Below, in pieces: positions 1-7,945 of a DNA stretch of 13,645 nt. Position 1 is the stretch's first letter; each line of letters opens with the position of its first letter. The notes beneath the pieces were generated by a model, which worked only from the letters and a program-made list of their open reading frames with translations, was not told the origin of the DNA and did not search any database. Origin of the DNA: an uncultured Clostridia bacterium (GTDB lineage Bacteria > Bacillota > Clostridia > UBA1381); contig CAJUFV010000142.1 of assembly GCA_910585795.1 (NCBI GenBank), forward strand, positions 1 through 13,645. The letters run 5' to 3'. The translations under genes were made by a program, and so were the position numbers.

Positions 1-123
1 CTGTGTAGTGTGCCTGCATCTTCAAGTATCATTTTAACACAAAAATTGAATTGCTGCGAACAAGCTCTTGGGTTTAATTCCCTTTTGTGCCTTGTAGCGC
101 AGCGGAAAGGAATGGTCATAAAT

Positions 124-1383
124 ATGGCAATTTTTAAAACGGCGGATATTCTTGTTCCGAAGAACGTAGATTTTACAAAATGGAGCGTGGTTGCTTGTGA
201 CCAGTATACTTCTGAAAGGGAATACTGGGAGGATGTGAAAAATATTGTCGGTAATGCTCCGTCGACACTGAACATAGTTTTTCCTGAGGTTTATCTTGAT
301 GACGGTGATTCAGATGAACGCATAAAAAAGATTAATACCGTAATGGAAGAGTATTTGCAAAATGGCTTGTTCCGTGAGCTTAAAGATACGTTTGTCTATA
401 TTAAACGCACGCTGCCCAATGGTAAAATCCGTCATGGAATTATTGGTATGCTCGACCTTGAGGAATATGACTTTTCAAAAGGCTCACAGTCAAAGATACG
501 CGCTACGGAAGGCACTATAGTTGAGCGTATACCTCCAAGACAGCGTATAAGAAGGAATGCGTCTCTTGAGACTCCGCATATACTGATACTTATAGATGAC
601 AGAGATAAAACTGTAGTTGAACCTTTGGAAAACAGAATTAGCTGCTTTGAAAAAATATATGACTTTGATTTGATGAAGAATGCGGGACATATCACGGGGT
701 ATATTGTCGATGAAGATTCTGAAAGGAATATAGTATCAGCGATAGACAAGCTGGGTGATAAGCAGGCTTTTGAAGATAAGTACGGCATAAAGGACAAAGG
801 TGTGCTTATGTTTGCGGCAGGTGACGGTAATCACTCTCTGGCGACTGCTAAAACCTGCTGGGAGGAAATCAGGAAAAATCTTTCAAAGGAAGAGTACGAG
901 TCGCATCCGGCAAGATTTGCTCTGGTTGAACTGATGAATGTTCATGATGACGCTCTTGAATTTGAGCCGATTCAGCGTGTTGTATTTGATATAAAACCTA
1001 AAGAATTGCTTGACGCCCTTGTTAAATGTTATAATGCGTCATATACAGATAACGGCGGACAGAAAATAGACTATGTATATCAGGGAACTGAGGGAAGTAT
1101 TTATATTACACATACTAATTCAAATCTTCCCGTCGGTACCCTTCAAAAATTTCTTGATGTATATCTAAAAGAGCATGGAGGCAGAATTGACTATATACAT
1201 GGAAATGATGTCGTGAGAAAGCTTGCTCAGTCGGATAATACAATAGGCTTTATGGTGGACGCTATGCGGAAAAATGATTTGTTCACTACCGTTATAAAAG
1301 ACGGTTCACTGCCAAGAAAAACATTTTCTATGGGTGAAGCGTCTGATAAAAGATTTTATCTTGAATGTAAAAAAATAAAATAA
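124..1383 (+). CDS. DUF1015 family protein
   Basis: This 419-residue soluble protein belongs to the DUF1015 family, whose biochemical role is not established. It has no signal peptide and no membrane segment, so it should be cytoplasmic. Family traits are the start MAIFKTADILVP, the block WSVVACDQYTSE (about residues 20-31) and the block FAAGDGNHSLATAK (about 230-243). The last corresponds to the DGHHR-like core of classical members, which is an assignment from memory of the family. I chose the ATG at 124 because homologues begin like this. An in-frame ATG at 112 would add MVIN, and AAAGGA at 106-111 abuts that codon but lies 12 bases before 124. The frame is open back to base 1, so upstream starts are formally possible but look non-coding. 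In many Clostridia this gene lies near serine biosynthesis genes; the window does not reach far enough left to test that. The family call is fairly safe; the function is unknown. Confidence 0.85.
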   Translation: MAIFKTADILVPKNVDFTKWSVVACDQYTSEREYWEDVKNIVGNAPSTLNIVFPEVYLDDGDSDERIKKINTVMEEYLQNGLFRELKDTFVYIKRTLPNGKIRHGIIGMLDLEEYDFSKGSQSKIRATEGTIVERIPPRQRIRRNASLETPHILILIDDRDKTVVEPLENRISCFEKIYDFDLMKNAGHITGYIVDEDSERNIVSAIDKLGDKQAFEDKYGIKDKGVLMFAAGDGNHSLATAKTCWEEIRKNLSKEEYESHPARFALVELMNVHDDALEFEPIQRVVFDIKPKELLDALVKCYNASYTDNGGQKIDYVYQGTEGSIYITHTNSNLPVGTLQKFLDVYLKEHGGRIDYIHGNDVVRKLAQSDNTIGFMVDAMRKNDLFTTVIKDGSLPRKTFSMGEASDKRFYLECKKIK

Positions 1384-1395
1384 GTTTTAATTGAT

Positions 1396-1429
1396 AAAAA
1401 ATACCGGCGGATTTACGCCGGTATTTTTT
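1396..1429. terminator. Bidirectional rho-independent terminator between convergent genes
   Basis: A perfect inverted repeat with 14-base arms (1396-1409 and 1416-1429) and a 6-base loop. The GC core CCGGCG/CGCCGG is flanked by an A-run on one side and a T-run on the other, so it can terminate in both directions. It follows the DUF1015 gene by 12 bases. On the minus strand its first two bases are part of the stop codon of the 57-residue gene, so both convergent genes share it. Confidence 0.9.
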
Positions 1430-1601
1430 AACTGAGACTATTTGTTTCGACAAGCTCACGAAAGCTTTTTAACTTTTCTATTGTATTTACTCCGCTGCCT
1501 CTGTCAAGTATTTGCTGCTGAAGCTGTGCGGACAGTGAATTGAAATAATGCATTGCCTCGTTATCATATGAAATTAATTGACTTATGTTTTCGTATTCCA
1601 T
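1428..1601 (-). CDS. Conserved-looking small hypothetical protein, 57 aa
   Basis: A small soluble protein beginning MEYENISQLISYD and containing YFNSLSAQLQQQILDRG followed by a GVNTIEKLKSF stretch. It has no signal peptide or membrane segment. The pattern of an aromatic residue, a short 'SLS..LQQQI' helix, a 'RG.G' turn and a second helix resembles small uncharacterised clostridial proteins that I recall only in general terms; I know of no assigned function. The start is fixed by GAGGTG (1608-1613) six bases before the ATG. A longer reading in the same frame, up to 1916, runs through AT-rich intergenic sequence and into the start of the M60 gene, so I reject it. The gene has its own possible promoter and shares the 1396-1429 terminator, whose stem overlaps its stop codon. 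It is divergent from the M60 operon. I am fairly sure it is a real gene. Confidence 0.7.
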   Translation of the reverse strand: MEYENISQLISYDNEAMHYFNSLSAQLQQQILDRGSGVNTIEKLKSFRELVETNSLS

Positions 1602-1607
1602 TACTAT

Positions 1608-1613
1608 CACCTC
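1608..1613 (-). promoter_or_regulatory. Ribosome binding site of the 57-aa gene
   Basis: GAGGTG on the minus strand lies six bases before the ATG at 1601. It decides the start against the longer frame extending upstream. Confidence 0.7.
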
Positions 1614-1650
1614 ATAAATATTGTGCTCGAAAATAATTTTTACTATACAA

Positions 1651-1678
1651 AGTATAAAGAAAATATACAATATTACAA
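1651..1678 (-). promoter_or_regulatory. Possible promoter of the 57-aa gene
   Basis: On the minus strand, TTGTAA (1673-1678) and TATACT (1651-1656) are separated by 16 bases. This would start transcription near 1644, about 40 bases before the ATG. The region is very AT-rich, so chance matches are easy and the call is tentative. A short inverted repeat, TATAC-AAA-GTATA, overlaps the -10 region at about 1643-1655. Confidence 0.4.
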
Positions 1679-1725
1679 AAATGTTACGAAAATATTTCTG
1701 AGTATCAACATTTTGCTCAGTAAGA

Positions 1726-1753
1726 TTGACAAAGGAAATAAATGTTATAAAAT
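1726..1753 (+). promoter_or_regulatory. Probable sigma-A promoter of the M60/SLH operon
   Basis: A consensus -35 TTGACA (1726-1731) and TAAAAT (1748-1753, five of six bases of the consensus) are 16 bases apart. Transcription would begin near 1760 and give a leader of about 50 bases before the GTG start. Confidence 0.6.
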
Positions 1754-1797
1754 AATAATGTACTAATATGGGTTTAGTCCCAAATAAATTAAAAGAT

Positions 1798-1804
1798 AGG
1801 GGGA
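1798..1804 (+). promoter_or_regulatory. Ribosome binding site deciding the GTG start of the M60 gene
   Basis: AGGGGGA lies five bases before the GTG at 1810. The in-frame ATG at 1768 has no such site, and starting there would put 14 extra residues in front of a normal signal peptide. Confidence 0.8.
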
Positions 1805-1809
1805 TAATT

Positions 1810-4800
1810 GTGAATAAGAAGAAAATAACATCAATGGTACTATGTGCCGCGCTTACCGCGTCATTAATTCCGACAGCTGGTATGGCGGCAGATGAACAGG
1901 CTGTTACAGGCAGCATTAAAGCAACTTTGAGGTTTGATTATCCGCAATTACGGACAAAGGTACAGGAGAAAAATATTAGTATTACAATGTACAGAGAGGG
2001 GGAGGTTATAGGAGAAATTCCGCTTGGAAAAGAAATTACCGGTGAGATTAGTGATAAGGCTCAGGCAGTTGAAAAGAATATCTACGGAGCTGAGCTTACA
2101 AATGAGCCGGAAATAGGCTATTTTGACGTCAATATAGCAGATATGCCTCTTGGCGAGTATTCTTTCGCGCTTAAGGGTGATGGATATACTCCGTATAAGA
2201 CAAAATCTATTAAACTTGATGATTATTCACAGCATGTTGTATTAGGTACAGGAGATAATACTTTTTCTATAGGTGATGTGAATAATGACGGTGCGGTTAC
2301 AGCGAAGGACCGTGATTTGCTGACAGAAGCACTTGGAAAAACAGATGCGGACAGTTTGGCTGTATATGATTTGAATGGTGATGGTAAAATCAATATTATA
2401 GACCTTGCTTATGTAAATCATCAGATTGGTGATAAGGGTGAAGAACAGGTTTTTGATACTTTTTTGCTTGCGGGTAAGGTTATAAATGCCGACAAGATTT
2501 CTCAGGAGCTTGCCGTATCAGGAACTGTCTCAAATATATTTAATGAAGATAATACTAATCCTATATCATTGGGATTAAAGGACAAAAATAAGGAGCTTAT
2601 AATTCCTATTGAATTTAACAAGGCAACAGAGATGGAGCACATAGAAGTTGTTTCTCCTGATGCTACAGGCGCTGTAGAGGCTGGTGTTGCTACTGTTACA
2701 TATGAGGATGAAAATGGAAAAGAAATAACTGAGGATGTTCACTTTAATTCGGGTATACCTGATGGGGTTGAGCTTCTAAGCGCAGTAGAAGGTACAAGAA
2801 GTGTTGTTATTTCTCTGGGCAAGCGTGTGGCAGTTAAAAAAATTGTTATCAATGTAACAAAGGTGAAGGATAAAGACGGTCATGTGGACTATGCGGTAGT
2901 CCAGGAAATTAAATTCCTTAAGGACATAGTACCTGAAAATCCTGCTCCGCAGAATTTAACAGTTAAGAATGTCAAGGCTGAACCGCTTAATGAAAGCGTT
3001 AAGCTTACATGGAATGAGTTCCCGAATGTTTCAGGCTATACAGTGTATTATGGTCTGGAAAACGGTGATTTTGACCAGCAGTTGTCAGTTGATACAAATT
3101 CCGCTCTTGTTCAAGGCTTAAAGAATTTGAAAACGTATTATTTCACTGTAGCTCCGACTAGTGATGGCTGGGAAGGCGGACGCAGTGAGGTAGTCAGCGC
3201 TATTCCTCAGCCAAATTCTGCTCCGTTGAAACCGGATATGGTTGCGGTTACACCAATGGACCAGGCTCTTGCTCTTTCATGGAAGGAAACGGAGAATGCC
3301 ACATATTATAAGGTATTCTATAAGGAAGAAAACGGAGAAGGCGATTATGTGCAGTTTGGCGATAAAATAACAGCGCCGAAAGCAACAATCAATAATCTAA
3401 AGAATAATACTGATTATCTTATATATATTATTGCCGGAAATGATATTGGAGAAGGTCCGAAGTCAGACATTGCAAGAGGAACACCTGAGAAGCAGGAAGT
3501 AAAAGCGCCGGAAATTCCTACACTTCATATGATTGATAAGGATAATATAGAGTCGGTGGTAATGACGAACAGCAATAATGTTAATAAAAATGAGTATCCA
3601 AATGGATTTGACGTGTGGAATGTAGCGGATGGTGATTTCGGAACTCACTGGACAGCTAGAGTATTCTGGGAGAGTACTGAATTTACCTTTACGTTTAAGG
3701 AAGCAAAGGAAATGAATTATATGGTATATGCCCCGAGACAGGATGGCAATTACCGTAAAAGTCTTGATAAATATGCTATTGCTGTATGGGATGAGGAAGG
3801 AAATAAGCATCAGCTTGTTTCAGGAAAAACTATTCCTATAAATTCAAATACAACGGGCTATACAATTCTGCCGTTTGAGAAAACAAAGGTAAAGAAGCTT
3901 GCTGTGTCTTTGTCTCAGTGGGCTGGGTCCCCAACAGGAGTGAGCTTGTCGGAGGCTATATTCTACGAATCAGATAATTTGGCGGAAGAAGTACGAGGTC
4001 TGTTTGCGAATGATATATACACAGAGCTTTCAGCAGAAGCAAAAGCAGATACTGCTGCTACAGAGCAAAAAATTAATTCATTGAGAGCGCAGGCAAATGA
4101 CGCGGCAGGTTATTATGTTGATAAAGATGTATTACTTGATGAATTGGAGCTTGCAGAAGCATTATTAAAGGGTGATAAGAACGCTCTTGGACGCGTTAAG
4201 ATTGGCGTAGAGTCAAGAAATGCCGGAGCTGACAGCTCTAAGTATAAGCAGTCAAGCAGTGATTTCCAGCCGCTTGGAGTAGTTGCGTATTCAACAGCTT
4301 ATGCTGAAAGAAATAAATTTGAAGATACAAAGGTTACGATATATGCACAAATCCCTGAAGGAGAAACTGTATCTGTTATTCCTACGCAGTATTTTGCGGA
4401 AGCCAGCGCATGGCAGGGTGGAGCAATTCCGCTGCAGAACGGAAGAAATATTATTGAGATTCCACAAATGGGTTCACAGACTACAGAACGAGGCGGCGCG
4501 CTATATCTGAAATATTCAGGAGCAAATCCGGAACAGGTATCTCTTCAGTTGAGACAGGGGGTTACATCAATTCCTACACTGGAGCTTGCCGATTGGTATA
4601 AAATTGATGAGGCGGAAAGAAAAGAACGTATAGGCGCGTATGTTGATGAATTGGAGCCATATGTTAATGCTATCAATAAGCAGAATATTAGTTTGAGAAT
4701 AGCTAATTCAACAGAAATTTCTATGCCGAATGTACTTCTTTCTGTTGCTGCTGAACCGGTATTGTCTGCAATTGCACCGACAGGCGCGACTCGTGATTCT

Positions 4801-6735
4801 AAGATTAATACATTGTATAATAATATACTTGCGTGGGAAGAAATGATGCATATTTGCAATACTACACAGGGTATTGACGGTACGCTGGAAAATAGTGATA
4901 TGCAAAGCAGACAAAATATTCGTTATATGAGAATGTTTGGAAAAGCATTTATGTATGCGGCAGGACGTCATATTGGAATAGGCTATGGCTCATGCGGAGG
5001 CATGGCATGTGGAAAACCAGTATCAACAATGGCAGATGGCGCAAAATCAAATAATCTGTTCGGATGGGGTATTGCACATGAAATAGGACATAATATGGAT
5101 AAGCTTGGTAAGGCTGAGATTACTAACAATATTTATTCGCTTATGGCTCAGACATATGACGGAAAGCAGAATACACTGACATCACGCCTTGAGGCAAGTA
5201 ATAAGTATGCGGGCATTTATAAAAAGGTAGCGGAAGGCCGTCCGGGTCTGGCGAACGATGTCTTTGTGCAGTTGGGTATGTACTGGCAGCTTCACCTCGC
5301 TTATGATGACGGTGATAATCCGATGGACTTCTATAATAAGTTGTTTAAGGAATGGAAGAATGGAAATATAAGCGCGGCAAACGGTGATGAGAAATTTGCG
5401 CTTGCAGCAAGTAAGATTGCTAATAAGAATTTAACAGAATTCTTTGAAAAGTGGGGCATGGTGCTGAGCGACGCAACGAAACAGACTCTTGCATCATATC
5501 CGGAGGAAACAAGAAAAGTTCAGTATTTGAATGATAATTCAAGACGTTATCGTTTAAATGGAGGAACAGCAGCGTCAGGAGCGACAACGGCTAAAGCGGA
5601 GCTTGACAGCAAAAATGAAAAGCAGATTAATCTGACATTCAGCACTGATGCTGACAAATCATCTGTTCTTGGCTGGGAGATAAGCAGAAACGGAAAGACA
5701 GTTGCATTTGTTCCGTATAAGTCAGATACGGAAAATGTATCAGGCACATACACTGATGTCATTGGTTCTGCTAATAATCAGGCGTTTGAATACACTGTAC
5801 AGGCAATTGATATGCTTGGTAATAAAATAGGCGAAGTTGTAAAGGCTGGTCAGGTGCGTATTTCCTATGTAAAGACAGTTGACTCTAACAGCTATACAAT
5901 GACAAGGACAGATAATAAGATAAATGTTGAGATGAAAGAGCAGACGGCAGTTTCAGGTCTTAAGATTACAAATGCTCCTGAATCAGGTTCATTCACAGTT
6001 TCAATAACACGTGAAATTACAGATGCAGAAACTGAAAAGGTGACAACTGATACTGTAAAGGCAAAGGACGGCGATTTTAGTAAGAATGAAACTCCTGATG
6101 CCGCTTACTATGTAACATATTTCAATAAACCGGGTACAGAAGCATCAGATACGCGTATATGGACTTATGACGCAAAGAGTATTGAAATAGATGGAATACC
6201 AGCTGAAGCAACAGTTGAATTCATCAGTTATGCGGGTGATAATATTGAATTCACAAGTGATGCCGCGATAGGACGCTTAAAGAATGATTATGTATACGGC
6301 GATGCTGAAGATGAAGTAATTAAGGCTGGTACCCTTGTTGTTACAGGTACATATCGAGGTGACCCATTATATAACACTATTCAGGTTGACGGAAACTTTA
6401 TTTCTGTAGACCCTGAAACAAATGAGGAAACAGTTATAAATCGTCCGATAGACGGCTATTCACTGTTGTTTGCGGAAATTCCTGAAGATGGTGAAGTAAG
6501 TGATATAAGTGACGGTATATTTATATTTGTACCGGATATTCAAAAAGAGGCTGAGCTTCAGGGTCAGGGAGATGCTCATGACTGTTCGGTACAGAGTCTG
6601 CTTCCGGCACAGATTCAGGCTGTAATATATCGTACGGATACAATTGACAGTGCTGACAGCAAGCGTATGACAAGTAACACTATATGGATTGATGCTCCTT
6701 CTGATGAAGCAATGCCGGAAATTATACTTGAATGA
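1810..6735 (+). CDS. Secreted multidomain M60 (enhancin-type) metallopeptidase with dockerin
   Basis: A 1641-residue exported protein. Modules by rough residue number: signal peptide 1-26 (NKKK, hydrophobic core, GMA-AD cleavage); a beta-rich domain 32-148; a dockerin-type pair of calcium loops 154-207 (DVNNDGAVTAKD and DLNGDGKINIID); a discoidin-like region 235-372; two fibronectin type III domains 374-467 and 470-560; a discoidin/CBM32-like domain 566-721; a helical linker 722-805; the M60 peptidase region about 818-1230; an FN3-like segment 1254-1350; and an orphan C-terminal region about 1353-1641. The zinc site is HEIGH (H1090, E1091, H1094) with a likely third ligand at E1103, giving the family's HEXXHX8E form. 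M60 enzymes cleave O-glycosylated proteins such as mucins; that this one does is inferred. It has no LPXTG motif, SLH repeat or C-terminal membrane anchor, so surface retention probably needs a partner. The start is GTG at 1810. The SLH gene follows 11 bases after its stop codon. Confidence 0.88.
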   Translation: MNKKKITSMVLCAALTASLIPTAGMAADEQAVTGSIKATLRFDYPQLRTKVQEKNISITMYREGEVIGEIPLGKEITGEISDKAQAVEKNIYGAELTNEPEIGYFDVNIADMPLGEYSFALKGDGYTPYKTKSIKLDDYSQHVVLGTGDNTFSIGDVNNDGAVTAKDRDLLTEALGKTDADSLAVYDLNGDGKINIIDLAYVNHQIGDKGEEQVFDTFLLAGKVINADKISQELAVSGTVSNIFNEDNTNPISLGLKDKNKELIIPIEFNKATEMEHIEVVSPDATGAVEAGVATVTYEDENGKEITEDVHFNSGIPDGVELLSAVEGTRSVVISLGKRVAVKKIVINVTKVKDKDGHVDYAVVQEIKFLKDIVPENPAPQNLTVKNVKAEPLNESVKLTWNEFPNVSGYTVYYGLENGDFDQQLSVDTNSALVQGLKNLKTYYFTVAPTSDGWEGGRSEVVSAIPQPNSAPLKPDMVAVTPMDQALALSWKETENATYYKVFYKEENGEGDYVQFGDKITAPKATINNLKNNTDYLIYIIAGNDIGEGPKSDIARGTPEKQEVKAPEIPTLHMIDKDNIESVVMTNSNNVNKNEYPNGFDVWNVADGDFGTHWTARVFWESTEFTFTFKEAKEMNYMVYAPRQDGNYRKSLDKYAIAVWDEEGNKHQLVSGKTIPINSNTTGYTILPFEKTKVKKLAVSLSQWAGSPTGVSLSEAIFYESDNLAEEVRGLFANDIYTELSAEAKADTAATEQKINSLRAQANDAAGYYVDKDVLLDELELAEALLKGDKNALGRVKIGVESRNAGADSSKYKQSSSDFQPLGVVAYSTAYAERNKFEDTKVTIYAQIPEGETVSVIPTQYFAEASAWQGGAIPLQNGRNIIEIPQMGSQTTERGGALYLKYSGANPEQVSLQLRQGVTSIPTLELADWYKIDEAERKERIGAYVDELEPYVNAINKQNISLRIANSTEISMPNVLLSVAAEPVLSAIAPTGATRDSKINTLYNNILAWEEMMHICNTTQGIDGTLENSDMQSRQNIRYMRMFGKAFMYAAGRHIGIGYGSCGGMACGKPVSTMADGAKSNNLFGWGIAHEIGHNMDKLGKAEITNNIYSLMAQTYDGKQNTLTSRLEASNKYAGIYKKVAEGRPGLANDVFVQLGMYWQLHLAYDDGDNPMDFYNKLFKEWKNGNISAANGDEKFALAASKIANKNLTEFFEKWGMVLSDATKQTLASYPEETRKVQYLNDNSRRYRLNGGTAASGATTAKAELDSKNEKQINLTFSTDADKSSVLGWEISRNGKTVAFVPYKSDTENVSGTYTDVIGSANNQAFEYTVQAIDMLGNKIGEVVKAGQVRISYVKTVDSNSYTMTRTDNKINVEMKEQTAVSGLKITNAPESGSFTVSITREITDAETEKVTTDTVKAKDGDFSKNETPDAAYYVTYFNKPGTEASDTRIWTYDAKSIEIDGIPAEATVEFISYAGDNIEFTSDAAIGRLKNDYVYGDAEDEVIKAGTLVVTGTYRGDPLYNTIQVDGNFISVDPETNEETVINRPIDGYSLLFAEIPEDGEVSDISDGIFIFVPDIQKEAELQGQGDAHDCSVQSLLPAQIQAVIYRTDTIDSADSKRMTSNTIWIDAPSDEAMPEIILE

Positions 6736-6740
6736 GGAGA
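6735..6740 (+). promoter_or_regulatory. Ribosome binding site of the SLH gene, overlapping the M60 stop codon
   Basis: AGGAGA begins on the last base of the M60 stop codon and lies six bases before ATG 6747. It favours 6747 over the ATG at 6732, which overlaps the stop codon as ATGA but has no ribosome binding site. The arrangement implies coupled translation. Confidence 0.75.
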
Positions 6741-6746
6741 GAACAT

Positions 6747-7904
6747 ATGAAACATATTACATCTAAGATAGTTTCGTTTATCTGTGTGATATGTATGGTG
6801 ATGAGCTGCGGTATAGGTGTCTATGCCGCAGACGCAACGCCAGAAATATCTATCGCATTTGATAAAACAAACAAAAAGGCTGAAATCAGAATTGATAAGG
6901 TTGGTACTATGATTTATTCGGCTCAGATTACATTGAGCGTAAATAATGAATCTGCAACCTATACACTGCAGGCAAATAGCAGCAAGGCATATAGTACGTT
7001 AAGACAGGATGGAAAATCAATAATATTGTATATTGATTCAGATGAATTAATGGATGGAAATGAGACAATTAATCTTGCGTCTCTTGAATCAGATAAAGCA
7101 ATGAATATCGGAAGTAAGGCAGAACTTATTATAGTAGACCGCTCTATGAATTCAAAAACATACAGTAATGTAAAGGTTAGTATTGTAGATGATTCCGATA
7201 ACACAATAAAGCCGCCTGCTGGCGGCGGCTCAGGCGGCAGTACTTCAGGCAGTGCAGGACCGTCAATTATAGCCGGCGGAGATGCATCATCAAGTCAAAA
7301 TGTATCAAATCCGTATAATAATCTGAAAAAAAGTTTTTCAGATGTGCCTGATAGTTACTGGGCTAAAGCTTCAATTGCATATGTAACAGGTACTGGATTG
7401 TTTGAAGGTACTTCAGCTGTAACATTTGAGCCTGATATACCTATGACACGTTCAATGTATGTATCTGTGCTGAAACGTTTTGGAACAAAAATTGATAAGA
7501 CGTGGGATATAGCTTGTAATAGTCCTATGAAATTTAATGATATTCCCGACGGAGAATGGTTTAGTGAAGCTGTAGCATGGGCAGGAGGAATAGGCCTTGT
7601 AAACGGAATCGGTGAAAATATGTTTGGTCCGTATATAAGCATTACGAGAGAGCAGATAGCTGTTATGACAGTTAATTTTGCTAAATTATGCGGAAAAGAA
7701 TTAAAAGTAAAAGAAGAGCCAATGGATTTCGTTGATAATGGTAAAATAAATGACTGGGCTAAGGATTCTGTTAAGAAGGCTCAGCAGGCTGGTTTGATTT
7801 ATGGACGTGAAGATGGTAATTTCGCACCGCAGGATACCGCAACGCGTGCAGAGGTTGCTGCTATTTTACATCGTTTTGTACAGTCTTTTTCAACGGCAAA
7901 TTAA
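6747..7904 (+). CDS. SLH-domain surface anchor with N-terminal cohesin-like domain
   Basis: A 385-residue exported protein. A signal peptide (about 1-27, ending VYA-AD) precedes a beta-rich domain (about 30-150), a Gly/Ser/Pro-rich linker (about 155-190) and three SLH repeats (about 195-248, 262-318 and 326-381). Each repeat has the F-x-D-(V/I) opening, an aromatic W in the first helix and a TR motif (TRSM, TREQ, TRAE). SLH triplets bind pyruvylated secondary cell wall polymer, so the protein should sit on the wall. The N-terminal domain (YSAQITLSV, then SIILYIDSDELM, then a closing VKVSIVDD strand) has the strand rhythm of a cohesin, but it is divergent and I cannot confirm that. Because the gene before it encodes a dockerin-bearing peptidase, I infer that this protein may tether that enzyme. 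A Cys at 21 in VMSC is a poor lipobox, so signal peptidase I is likelier. The SLH part is certain; the cohesin part is a hypothesis. Confidence 0.88.
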   Translation: MKHITSKIVSFICVICMVMSCGIGVYAADATPEISIAFDKTNKKAEIRIDKVGTMIYSAQITLSVNNESATYTLQANSSKAYSTLRQDGKSIILYIDSDELMDGNETINLASLESDKAMNIGSKAELIIVDRSMNSKTYSNVKVSIVDDSDNTIKPPAGGGSGGSTSGSAGPSIIAGGDASSSQNVSNPYNNLKKSFSDVPDSYWAKASIAYVTGTGLFEGTSAVTFEPDIPMTRSMYVSVLKRFGTKIDKTWDIACNSPMKFNDIPDGEWFSEAVAWAGGIGLVNGIGENMFGPYISITREQIAVMTVNFAKLCGKELKVKEEPMDFVDNGKINDWAKDSVKKAQQAGLIYGREDGNFAPQDTATRAEVAAILHRFVQSFSTAN

Positions 7905-7905
7905 T

Positions 7906-7945
7906 AAAAAAATACACTTTTGCTTTTGCAAAAGTGTATTTTTTT
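7906..7945. terminator. Strong bidirectional terminator between the SLH and PBP genes
   Basis: A perfect inverted repeat with 18-base arms (7906-7923 and 7928-7945) around a TTTT loop. A seven-A run and a seven-T run form the outer ends, so it can terminate the M60/SLH operon on the plus strand and the PBP gene on the minus strand. It begins one base after the SLH stop codon and lies about 56 bases beyond the PBP stop codon. Confidence 0.92.

Noticed and set aside
68..92. GGGTTTAATTCCC resembles the T-arm of a tRNA
   Set aside because: The loop lacks the near-invariant C, the five-base T stem has mismatches, and no acceptor, D or anticodon arms can be built from the flanking bases.
1578..1766. 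62-codon plus-strand open frame between the small gene and the M60 gene
   Set aside because: Composition is that of AT-rich intergenic DNA (Tyr, Ile, Asn, Lys), it has no ribosome binding site, and it covers the predicted promoters.
1602..1916. N-terminal extension of the 57-residue minus-strand protein to 162 residues
   Set aside because: The extension runs through AT-rich promoter sequence and antisense to the M60 signal peptide, while a strong ribosome binding site marks the start at 1601.
3463..3810. 115-codon open frame antisense to the M60 gene
   Set aside because: It is a shadow of the real gene with no ribosome binding site; the plus strand encodes recognisable domains throughout.
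6795..6812. Possible lipobox (VMSC) in the SLH protein signal peptide
   Set aside because: Met at -2 is atypical, the hydrophobic stretch continues past the Cys, and a good signal peptidase I site (VYA-AD) follows.
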